Assembly: GCA_964639955.1 (NCBI GenBank)
Contig: CAZXGJ010000072.1
Coordinates: 1-15,481, forward strand
DNA from: IGN2 sp964639955
GTDB lineage: Bacteria > Bacteroidota > Ignavibacteria > Ignavibacteriales > Ignavibacteriaceae
DNA length: 15,481 nucleotides
Direction: 5' to 3'
Shown here one piece after another: positions 1-7,112 of the stretch. Below the pieces are notes generated by a model. That model ran no database searches and had not been told where the DNA came from. It saw nothing but the letters and a program-made list of their open reading frames with translations. Numbering within the stretch: the first letter of the stretch is position 1; every line of letters starts with the position of its first letter. A program made the position numbers and the translations under genes.

Positions 1-118
1 TGATCATCAAACCATAAAACACTTCCACTAAAATGTAAATTACATTTAAAGTTATGCCGATTATGAAAGCTTTGTTAAAATTATTATGCTGACGATTATG
101 TGAATGATTATGTGACAT
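1..118 (-). CDS. CDF cation efflux protein (CzcD-like), 5' part only
   Basis: This is the first 39 codons of a gene that runs off the left edge of the window. The ATG is at 118..116. The N-terminus MSHNHSHNRQHNNFNKAFIIG is His-rich and is followed by a first membrane segment (GITLNVIYILVEVFYGLM) with the LN..Y...E...G pattern at the start of cation diffusion facilitator exporters of the CzcD/ZitB type. Such proteins are inner-membrane proton antiporters that move Zn, Co, Cd or Fe out of the cytoplasm, and the His stretch is a typical cytosolic metal-binding element. It begins 56 bases after the stop of the RND pump on the same strand, so it probably belongs to the same resistance operon. No clear Shine-Dalgarno is visible before the ATG. 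Only the N-terminus is seen, so metal specificity cannot be judged. Confidence 0.75.
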   Translation of the reverse strand, partial: MSHNHSHNRQHNNFNKAFIIGITLNVIYILVEVFYGLMI

Positions 119-174
119 TTTTTATATGGTCAAATATATTCAATTAATTTTAGTAGACAATTGATATTTCATTA

Positions 175-3100
175 TTATTCGGACACATCTGCTTTTTCTT
201 TCCTCTTCTCTACCCATATATAAATTGTTGGTAAAACAATCAGAGTTAAAAGAGTTGATGTAATTAAACCACCAATAACTACAGTTGCAAGCGGTCTCTG
301 TACTTCTGCACCAGCTGAAGTTGATATTGCCATTGGAATAAATCCGAGTGATGCAACTAATGCTGTTGTAATAACCGGACGAAAACGAATCTCTGATCCT
401 TTTATAACTGCATTGTGCAGACTCATTCCTTCTTTAATAAGTGTGTTATAATATGTAAGCATTACAACTCCATTAAGAACTGCTACACCAAATAAAGCAA
501 TAAATCCTACTCCCGCTGAAATTGAAAATGGAATATTGCGAATCCAAAGTGCAACTACACCACCTACAACTGCAAATGGAATTCCTGTAAAAATTATTAA
601 TGCTTGACTAATTGAATTAACAGATACAAAAAGTAAAACAAATATTAAAAATAAAGCGATCGGGACAACAATAGTTAGACGCTCACTTGCTCTTTCAAGA
701 TTTTCAAACTCACCGCCGTATTTTATCTGGTAACCAACAGGGAGGTAAATCCGTTCATCAATCTTTGTCTGCAATTCCTCTACGTAACCTTGTAAATCTC
801 TTTCGCGAACATTGCTTTCAGCAACAATCATTCTCCTTCCAGAAGAATGAGAAATTTCTGCGGGACCCTCTATCATCATGAAATCAGCAATATCAACAAG
901 GCGTACTAAAGAAGTATTACCAATAGTAGGCACTAACAAATTTTTTATTGATTCAATATCCTTACTTGCCTGTTGATTAAGTTTTACAACAAGATCAAAT
1001 TGTTTTTCACCTTCATATATTTTTCCGACATTTGTGCCTGCAAGCGCAGTCTCAATTAAAATATTAACATCGGAAACATTTATCCCATAACGGGCAATTT
1101 TATTTCTATCAATTACAATTCTAAGTTGTGGTAATCCTTCCGTTTGCTGAACCCGAACATCAGCCGAACCTTCTATTCCTCCCATTAACTCAGCAACATC
1201 CTTAGCTATGCGGGCAAGCGAGTCGAGAGCTTCACCATAAATTTTAACTCCTACATCAGAACGGATACCTGCAATCAATTCATTAAAACGCATTTCAATC
1301 GGCTGTGAAAAGCCTCCTCCTATTCCCGGAATTCTTGCCATCACTTCCGTCATCTTTTCAATCATTGCTTCTTTTGTTTTTGCGGTTTTCCATTCATCAC
1401 GTGGTTTCATTTTTATATAAACATCGCTCTGATAAATACTCATAGGATCTGTTGCGATTTCCGGTCTGCCTGTTTTACTAACCACACTAATAACTTCCGG
1501 AATAGATTTTAATTCTGCTTCCAGCATTTGGGATGTGTAAATTGCTTCTGTGAGTGAAATGCTGGGAAGCCTGCGAAGTTCTATCAGCAAATCGCCTTCA
1601 TCAAGTGTAGGAATAAATTCTCCACCCAAACGAGTAAATAAGATAATTGATAAAATTAAAATTACTGTTGCACCTGTTACCACAATTAGTTTATGCTTTA
1701 ATGAATAGAGAAGAGTTTTATGATATACAGGTTTCAGGAATTTGATTATTGGACTTTCTTTTTCCGATACTCTTCCTTTCTTAAATAAAAATGTGCTTGC
1801 AACCGGAACATAAGTTAAAGTTAGGAAGAGAGCTCCGAGCAAAGCAAACACAACAGTGTATGCCATTGGCTTAAACATTTTTCCTTCTGTTCCCTGCAAG
1901 GTAAGTATCGGAAGGTAAACGATGATGATTATTAAAACACCAAAAGCAAGCGGTCTGCCAACTTCTAAAAAAGAACCAATAAGCGTTTGCTGAACTCCTT
2001 CCTGGACTCCGGTTGTATGTTGTCTTTCGTGAAGTTTGCGTATTGCATTTTCCATCAGCACAACTGCACCGTCAACAATAATTCCGAAATCAATTGCACC
2101 AAGTGACATTAAATTGCCGGAGATTCCATTCAGCTTCATCATTATTATTGCGAACAACATAGAAAGTGGAATTACAGAAGCGACAATAAATCCGCCGCGA
2201 AGATTCATTAACAACAAGAGTAAAATGATGATTACAAATAAACCGCCTTCGCTTAAATTTCTTATTACAGTTTGAATTGTTCGTTCAACTAATTCAGTTC
2301 TTTCATAGAAAGGGATAATTTTAACACCTTCAGGCAAGGACTTTTGAATTTCGGAAACACGTTCTTTTACTCTTTCTGTAACTAATCTTGCATTCTCTCC
2401 CTTAAGCATCATTGTAATTCCGCATACAATTTCTAATTTGCCGTTAACAGTAACAGCACCCTGACGAATTGCAGCGCCTTCATTTACCTCAGCAAGATCT
2501 CTTATAAAGATGGGAATACCATCATTTGATTTAACAATAATATTTTCAATATCACTCATCGACTTAACTAAACCTTCACCAACAACAATAAATTGTTCCT
2601 GTCTATGCTCAATGTATCCGCCGGGTGCATTTGCATTATTGTTCGATACAGCTTCAATAACATCACGAACTGAAATATTATACTTTAAAAGTTTCTGCGG
2701 ATCAATCTGAACCTGGTATTGTTTTAATTCGCCGCCGAATGTATTTACTTCTGCAAGGCCGGGAGTTCCCGCAAGCTGCCGTTTAATTATCCAATCCTGT
2801 ATTGATCGGAGTTCCATCGGAGAATAACCATCACCTGTAACTTCATATTGATAAATTTCTCCAAGCCCGGTTGTAACCGGACCAAGTTCCGGTTCTGCAA
2901 GTCCCGGAGGCAAATCGCCTTTGGCTTCCTGAAGCCGTTCAAAGACAAGCTGACGTCCGAAGTATGTATCAACATTTTCTTTAAATATTACAGTGACAGT
3001 AGAGAGACCAAACTTTGAGACTGATCGGACTTCTTCTATGTCCGGAAGATTCTGCATTGCGATTTCAATAGGATAAGAAACAAGCCGTTCTATTTCCTGT

Positions 3101-3273
3101 GGAGCTAGTGCCGGAGCCACTGTAAAAATTTGAACCTGGTTTGTGGTAATATCCGGAACAGCATCAATCGGTAATTGATTAAGCGCAATGATTCCACCAA
3201 TGATCAGTGCAACAACACCAAGCATAACAAACATCCGCTGGCGTACAGCAAAGAGGATTATTTTATTTACCAT
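175..3273 (-). CDS. CzcA/CusA-family heavy-metal efflux RND pump
   Basis: A 1032-residue inner-membrane proton-driven pump of the heavy-metal RND family, of full usual length. It has a TM1 at about residues 14-32, two large periplasmic porter regions, and two six-helix bundles (about 340-500 and 865-1020). TM4 carries DFGIIVDGAVVLMEN at 395-409. The pattern DFG-x3-DGA with a later EN is the one known for CzcA-type pumps exporting Zn, Co, Cd or Ni; Cu/Ag pumps of the CusA type have A-x-G and DA at these sites. The second porter contains QPIEMRFNELIAGIRSDVG, also CzcA-like. The pump should join the adaptor and TolC-type factor encoded just upstream to move metal from periplasm or cytoplasm across the outer membrane. 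The start is preceded by GGGAGG about 10 bases upstream, inside the end of the PII-like gene, which stops two bases before the ATG. Family assignment is very secure; the metal is an inference. Confidence 0.96.
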   Translation of the reverse strand: MVNKIILFAVRQRMFVMLGVVALIIGGIIALNQLPIDAVPDITTNQVQIFTVAPALAPQEIERLVSYPIEIAMQNLPDIEEVRSVSKFGLSTVTVIFKENVDTYFGRQLVFERLQEAKGDLPPGLAEPELGPVTTGLGEIYQYEVTGDGYSPMELRSIQDWIIKRQLAGTPGLAEVNTFGGELKQYQVQIDPQKLLKYNISVRDVIEAVSNNNANAPGGYIEHRQEQFIVVGEGLVKSMSDIENIIVKSNDGIPIFIRDLAEVNEGAAIRQGAVTVNGKLEIVCGITMMLKGENARLVTERVKERVSEIQKSLPEGVKIIPFYERTELVERTIQTVIRNLSEGGLFVIIILLLLLMNLRGGFIVASVIPLSMLFAIIMMKLNGISGNLMSLGAIDFGIIVDGAVVLMENAIRKLHERQHTTGVQEGVQQTLIGSFLEVGRPLAFGVLIIIIVYLPILTLQGTEGKMFKPMAYTVVFALLGALFLTLTYVPVASTFLFKKGRVSEKESPIIKFLKPVYHKTLLYSLKHKLIVVTGATVILILSIILFTRLGGEFIPTLDEGDLLIELRRLPSISLTEAIYTSQMLEAELKSIPEVISVVSKTGRPEIATDPMSIYQSDVYIKMKPRDEWKTAKTKEAMIEKMTEVMARIPGIGGGFSQPIEMRFNELIAGIRSDVGVKIYGEALDSLARIAKDVAELMGGIEGSADVRVQQTEGLPQLRIVIDRNKIARYGINVSDVNILIETALAGTNVGKIYEGEKQFDLVVKLNQQASKDIESIKNLLVPTIGNTSLVRLVDIADFMMIEGPAEISHSSGRRMIVAESNVRERDLQGYVEELQTKIDERIYLPVGYQIKYGGEFENLERASERLTIVVPIALFLIFVLLFVSVNSISQALIIFTGIPFAVVGGVVALWIRNIPFSISAGVGFIALFGVAVLNGVVMLTYYNTLIKEGMSLHNAVIKGSEIRFRPVITTALVASLGFIPMAISTSAGAEVQRPLATVVIGGLITSTLLTLIVLPTIYIWVEKRKEKADVSE

Positions 3274-3275
3274 TT

Positions 3276-3605
3276 TTAAATATCCTCCCTGTCTTTACTA
3301 ATCCTAACAGCTTTTGTAATTTCGCTGATGAAAATAGCACCGTCGCCTTGTTTACCCGTGTATGCTTCTCGCTTAATTATTTCAATAAATTTAATTTCTT
3401 CTTCATCCTGACAAACCAGTTCAATTTTATACATATCACTGCTCGCCTCAATTAATTCTATATCATAATCTGTTGATAGCGGATCTTCAAACAATCCAAG
3501 ACCTTTAACTTTTACGATTGAAATGTTTGATGCAGCATTGATTTTTAACTGCTCAATCACGCGATGTGAGATTTCTGGTCTGATGTATGCTTTAATTAGT
3601 TTCAT
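3276..3605 (-). CDS. PII-like regulator of the metal-pump-associated group (PII-NG type)
   Basis: A 109-residue PII-superfamily protein. It starts MKLIKAYIRP, carries VKVKGLG (31-37) before the T-loop, and has the C-loop signature TGKQGDGAIF at 83-92, followed by AVRI at 99-102. The length matches GlnB, so residue numbers can be compared directly. The T-loop has no YRGAEY and hence no uridylylation Tyr51. Q39 is Phe and K58 is Met, so the canonical 2-oxoglutarate/Mg site is gone. K90 is Ala and R103 is Ser, although R101 is kept, so ATP phosphate contacts are reduced. A PII subgroup found beside heavy-metal RND pump genes is known (PII-NG). Its gene shares one base with the adaptor stop (TAATG), has GGAGG 10 bases upstream, and ends two bases before the pump start. 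A soluble trimer that senses a metal or nucleotide and acts on the pump is an inference from this position. Confidence 0.85.
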   Translation of the reverse strand: MKLIKAYIRPEISHRVIEQLKINAASNISIVKVKGLGLFEDPLSTDYDIELIEASSDMYKIELVCQDEEEIKFIEIIKREAYTGKQGDGAIFISEITKAVRISKDREDI

Positions 3606-4768
3606 TAATGATCATCCTCCATAAATGTTTCCTTGGCAAGTTCGGATTTCAAGTAAAATGTTCCCCGGGTAACAACTTTTTCACCAGCTTTTAATCCTTC
3701 AAGAATTTCGGTATAGTCTTTTGTTTCCTTTCCCAGAGTAATTTCTCTTCTCTGGAAAGAAGTGTCATTCATTACAACAAAAACATAAGCACCATTCTTT
3801 TCTTTCATAATTGAAGTTGAAGGAACTTTTGGATTTGATCCGCCAAGTTTCGATGACACTTTTACAGTCACAAACATTTCCGGCTTTAATTTGTTCGAAT
3901 GGTTTGAAACTTCAAACCTTGCTTTGATTGTTCGCGATGATGGTTCAACAATATCATAAATTCTTGTAAGACGAGCTTTATAAACTTCGTTAGAATATGC
4001 AGCAGGGACCACTTCACCTGTTATTCCTTCACGAATTAAAGGCAGATCTTTCTCAAATACATCTGCAAGCACCCAAAGGTTTTGAAGATTTGCCAGAAGA
4101 AAAAAATCCTGTCCAACATCAACAAACTCTCCGAGACGAGCTTCACCACTAAGAAGTGTTCCTGTAAAAGGCGCTCGCACCGGAAGTAAAGTTAAGCGAG
4201 TATGATTATCTGCAAGCTGTAAAATTTCTGTTTCAGTAAGTCCAACAACCTCAAGTTTCTTTTGTGCAGATTCATAAATCGATTTTGCAGTTACCTTTTC
4301 CGGGTCATTTTCTTTTATTCGCTTAAACCTTTCTTCAGCTTGAATAAATTCTGACTGAATCGCAAGAAACTCCTGGCTGTAAAGTTCGAGAAGTATTTCA
4401 TCCTTATTCACTCGATCTGAAACCAGTGTGTGAACTTTTTCAATTCTTCCTTTTACTCTTGATGTAATATGAGCAGTGAGTGCTTCATTCAAAGCAATTC
4501 TGCCTGAAAGTATGAGCGGGACATCAACTTCTTTTGATTCGGCAGTTGATGTTTCTAAGTCAATATGTTCAATCTGATGAGAAGTGAAAACAAGTTCGCT
4601 CTTTTCATCAGAGTGAGTTCTCTCCGGATATTTTTCGTGCTCATCGTGTTCTTCAGTATTATTTCCACAGCCAATGAGAACTGAAGAAAGTGCTATTAAT
4701 AATAAGAGATTTATTTTTTTATACATACAAATTTCCTTAACACTTTGTTTTACTTTAATTGTTTTCAT
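3605..4768 (-). CDS. RND efflux periplasmic adaptor (CusB/CzcB family), lipoprotein
   Basis: The membrane-fusion subunit linking the inner-membrane pump to the outer-membrane factor. It has a lipobox LIGC at 31-34, then a His/Glu-rich stretch (His 41, 44, 52, 64, 68) likely to bind metal, a first lipoyl half near 88-130, a short alpha-hairpin near 131-185, the second lipoyl half VRAPFTGTLLSGEARLGEFV at 197-216, and a beta-barrel with LWVLADVFEKDLPLI. At 387 residues it is of normal size. Two starts are possible. The one given has a perfect GGAGG 7 bases upstream and overlaps the TolC stop as ATGA. An internal ATG at 4726, with AAGGAAA 5 bases upstream, would give a 373-residue protein with a textbook lipoprotein signal (MYKKINLLLLIALSSVLIGC). 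The operon context is the same for both starts. Function is secure; the start is not. Confidence 0.93.
   Translation of the reverse strand: MKTIKVKQSVKEICMYKKINLLLLIALSSVLIGCGNNTEEHDEHEKYPERTHSDEKSELVFTSHQIEHIDLETSTAESKEVDVPLILSGRIALNEALTAHITSRVKGRIEKVHTLVSDRVNKDEILLELYSQEFLAIQSEFIQAEERFKRIKENDPEKVTAKSIYESAQKKLEVVGLTETEILQLADNHTRLTLLPVRAPFTGTLLSGEARLGEFVDVGQDFFLLANLQNLWVLADVFEKDLPLIREGITGEVVPAAYSNEVYKARLTRIYDIVEPSSRTIKARFEVSNHSNKLKPEMFVTVKVSSKLGGSNPKVPSTSIMKEKNGAYVFVVMNDTSFQRREITLGKETKDYTEILEGLKAGEKVVTRGTFYLKSELAKETFMEDDH
4724..4738 (-). promoter_or_regulatory. Second ribosome-binding site and ATG inside the adaptor gene
   Basis: On the minus strand AAGGAAA (4738..4732) stands five bases before an in-frame ATG (4726..4724). 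Starting here removes a 14-residue extension from the adaptor and leaves an ideal lipoprotein signal peptide. It competes with the GGAGG at 4780..4776 that serves the ATG at 4768. Both sites look usable, so the choice of start remains open. Confidence 0.45.
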
Positions 4769-6006
4769 TCTACTACCTCCGAAGAAACTTCAAGTTCAGT
4801 TAATGCCAATAGAGTATTATAAACAGTTCGGGAATATTCAATTTTAGTTGCTCTGTATGTTCTATAAATATCAAGCAGATTAAGCATATCAACCTGACCA
4901 CTCTGGTATGCTGTTATTCCTGCGCGCATCTCATCTTCAACTTCACTTAATAGTGAAGAATCAAACAAGTTTAGTTGTTCTTCAGCAAAGTAAAGATTAT
5001 TAAATGCAGTTCTGATACTTTGCAAAACCTTTGCCTTTGCATATTGAAAAATAAATAGATTCGCTTCTGCTTCCTGGATGTCACCTTCAACTCCTGTTGA
5101 GTAAAACATCGGCAGTGTCATATCGATATTAAATCCCAAACGTTGATCAAATCCATTCTCTGTAGTTGACTGCCGGTTCTGTAATGCTAATCCAAAATTA
5201 AAATCGGGGAGAGAATTTTTTTCAGCAAGAGATAATGATGATTTATTCTGCTCGACTTGAATTTCGGTTATGCGGAGAAAATTGCTTTTTGAAGAATAGA
5301 AACTTATAACTGTATCGCTATCTAAATTTGGAGACTGAAAATTTAATGTATCGGACAATTGATATTCTGTTACGCTATTCTGTCCTAATAAAAGTATTAA
5401 TTGACCGGTAACCTGCTGATAATTTCTCATCGCATCAAAAAGCTCGTTCTTCAATTTTAATATTTCAACTTTGGCGCGTATGACATCGAGATAACTGCTC
5501 GTTCCAGCCTGATATCGGTCTGTTACCTGCGAAAGAAAATCATTAAGCAAATTTATATTTGCTCGAATACTTTCAACAATCTGGTTTGAAAGAAGTCCGT
5601 TGTAATAAACCTTTTTAACTTGAGAGGTGATCAACTTACGAATCCGTTCATAATTTAACTCAGCAATTTTCTTCTGGAGTTCAGCCGATTCAATTCTTGT
5701 AGATCTCTTACCAAAGAATTCAAAGGATTGAGAAAAGTTTAAATCAATCTCACCCGCTTCACCAAATTCATCACCTGGTGGTATTTCATTCACTTCAAGA
5801 GAGATTTCAGCATTCTGCAATCTTCCAGCTTGAAGAATCCTTCCATTTGCAGCATCAATCTCTTTTAACGAAGCAATTACTTCGGGATTATTTGTTAAAG
5901 CAGTATCAATAGCATCTTTTAATGATAAATTTATTTTGTTGTTACTCTCTTGTGCGTATCCGAATGATATGCAAACAAATACGAACAAGACAAACACTTT
6001 GTTCAT
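4765..6006 (-). CDS. TolC-family outer-membrane efflux factor (CusC/CzcC type)
   Basis: A 413-residue outer-membrane factor of the OEP family, forming the trimeric duct through which the RND pump discharges metal. A Sec signal peptide (MNKVFVLFVFVCISFGYAQ) is followed by the duplicated OEP pattern: LSLKDAIDTALTNNPEV at about 27-43, a long coiled-coil helix region (about 110-200) with LDVIRAKVEI, and a second repeat with LPDFNFGLALQNR, EAEANLF and a late helix ending DMLNLLDIYRTY. No lipobox Cys is present, unlike many CusC proteins. The start has TAGGAG seven bases upstream. The stop overlaps the adaptor ATG by four bases, which points to translational coupling. Confidence 0.93.
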   Translation of the reverse strand: MNKVFVLFVFVCISFGYAQESNNKINLSLKDAIDTALTNNPEVIASLKEIDAANGRILQAGRLQNAEISLEVNEIPPGDEFGEAGEIDLNFSQSFEFFGKRSTRIESAELQKKIAELNYERIRKLITSQVKKVYYNGLLSNQIVESIRANINLLNDFLSQVTDRYQAGTSSYLDVIRAKVEILKLKNELFDAMRNYQQVTGQLILLLGQNSVTEYQLSDTLNFQSPNLDSDTVISFYSSKSNFLRITEIQVEQNKSSLSLAEKNSLPDFNFGLALQNRQSTTENGFDQRLGFNIDMTLPMFYSTGVEGDIQEAEANLFIFQYAKAKVLQSIRTAFNNLYFAEEQLNLFDSSLLSEVEDEMRAGITAYQSGQVDMLNLLDIYRTYRATKIEYSRTVYNTLLALTELEVSSEVVE

Positions 6007-6087
6007 AAGAAAACTCCTAATTATCGAAAAATATTTTAATCCGGCATTTCGCCGAACTATTAGGTTAGATATTGGGGGAAGAAAAAA

Positions 6088-6420
6088 TCAGATAAGAAAA
6101 GATTGATTGATGAGATATCTTGATTCCAGCTCTAAATGATAAAATGAAAAATTCTGATGCTTCTCATAAAATAATTTACCATTTTCAACTTGTTTGAGAC
6201 AGTGAGGACAAATAAAATCAGTTACACTATACTCAATATTTATAACTTTATCATTCGAAAAGCTTTTTACAGAAGCTGTCTCGACCAGAGTACAATAATC
6301 CTGCGCCTCACATTTACTGTTTCCTTCAAGCTGGTCTATTATTTCAGAATGAATGAAGTTGAACACAAGCGTAAACAGCAAAAGTAAGGGTAAAATTTTA
6401 ATAATAAATTTTCGTTTCAT
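6088..6420 (-). CDS. Small exported protein with CPHC motif, function unknown
   Basis: I do not recognise this family. The predicted product is 110 residues from the ATG at 6420..6418. Reading further upstream only adds two TTG codons and AATAAT, so that ATG is preferred, although it lacks a good Shine-Dalgarno. An N-terminal hydrophobic segment (IIKILPLLLLFTLVFNFI, about residues 6-23) is a signal peptide or anchor. The rest has two Cys pairs: C37 and C43 (CEAQDYC) and C71-P-H-C74. CPHC is the redox motif of DsbA and also occurs in zinc sites, but the protein is far too short for a thioredoxin fold. It sits between the CDF-like gene and the TolC-type gene (24 and 81 bases away) on the same strand. 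A periplasmic metal-binding or redox accessory role is an inference from the Cys pairs and position. Confidence 0.6.
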   Translation of the reverse strand: MKRKFIIKILPLLLLFTLVFNFIHSEIIDQLEGNSKCEAQDYCTLVETASVKSFSNDKVINIEYSVTDFICPHCLKQVENGKLFYEKHQNFSFYHLELESRYLINQSFLI

Positions 6421-6456
6421 ATTATTCAACAAAACTAATATAATTAATTAATGCTT

Positions 6457-7107
6457 TTAATGAGAATGCATTTCGGAATGATCTTCACAATTGCACATCA
6501 GATTGCCACTTTTAACTTTTTCAAATGCTTCTCTTCCTTCTTTAAATGCAAAGTATGCTATTCCCAGCGATCCTAAAATATCAAAATATGCGATATTAAA
6601 AAGTTCGTACAAGCCGCTCGATGCAAGTAAAATAAACGAAAGATAAAAACAGGTTTTTGTGCAGTTTGCGTCAGCGATGATGGCATCTGAATTCAAAGCT
6701 TTGCCAACTTTAAGTTTTGACGTCATTAACCAGTACATTGTCAGGATTGAAATACCAGCTATAATTATCCCCGGAAGTGTTGATTCAGGTTTTACATCAT
6801 TAACTAAATTTAATATTACCCCGACTACCAAACCCGCAGATAAAAGGTAGAAAGATATTCCTGTTACTTTCAAAGCTGTTTTTTCAAAAGTGTCTCGAGT
6901 TTCGACTGTTGAATATTTCATTCTCAGGATCATATGAGCAATACCGATTCCTGAAATAACTTCAACAAAACTGTCAACTCCAAAACCCAGAAGAGCAAGT
7001 GCATCATCGGATGCTCCAAAGTAAACTGAGATTATGCCTTCAGCAATATTGTAGAAGATAGTTATTAAGCTCAGAGTAAATGCATATTTTAATTTGTTTC
7101 TATCCAT
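6457..7107 (-). CDS. CDF-like cation transporter membrane protein
   Basis: A 216-residue integral membrane protein with about six helices and no C-terminal cytosolic CDF domain. GFGVDSFVEVISG (41-53) and SDAIIADANCTKTC (140-153) match the short bacterial cation-transporter family related to TMEM163, where the D-S-x-x-E and ADA-x-x-T-x-x-C positions replace the usual HxxxD metal site of large CDF exporters. The extreme C-terminus MCNCEDHSEMHSH (204-216) looks like a metal-binding tail, and extra Cys residues (149, 153) lie next to a helix that is expected to line the path. The gene begins five bases after the multicopper oxidase stop, so it is probably co-translated, although no Shine-Dalgarno is clear. 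It probably moves a transition metal across the inner membrane; direction and metal cannot be read from sequence. Confidence 0.8.
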   Translation of the reverse strand: MDRNKLKYAFTLSLITIFYNIAEGIISVYFGASDDALALLGFGVDSFVEVISGIGIAHMILRMKYSTVETRDTFEKTALKVTGISFYLLSAGLVVGVILNLVNDVKPESTLPGIIIAGISILTMYWLMTSKLKVGKALNSDAIIADANCTKTCFYLSFILLASSGLYELFNIAYFDILGSLGIAYFAFKEGREAFEKVKSGNLMCNCEDHSEMHSH

Positions 7108-7112
7108 CTAAA

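Noticed and set aside
175..3273. Calling the pump CusA (copper/silver)
   Set aside because: The TM4 and porter signatures fit CzcA-type pumps better; a gene symbol was left empty because substrate is not proven.
6043..6057. CGGC-GAAAT-GCCG hairpin before the TolC-type gene as a terminator
   Set aside because: The stem is only four bases without a T run, and the gap lies inside a co-directional cluster.
6421..6432. TTG codons as start of the small CPHC protein
   Set aside because: An ATG follows four codons later directly before the signal-peptide-like segment; the upstream TTGs have no ribosome-binding site.
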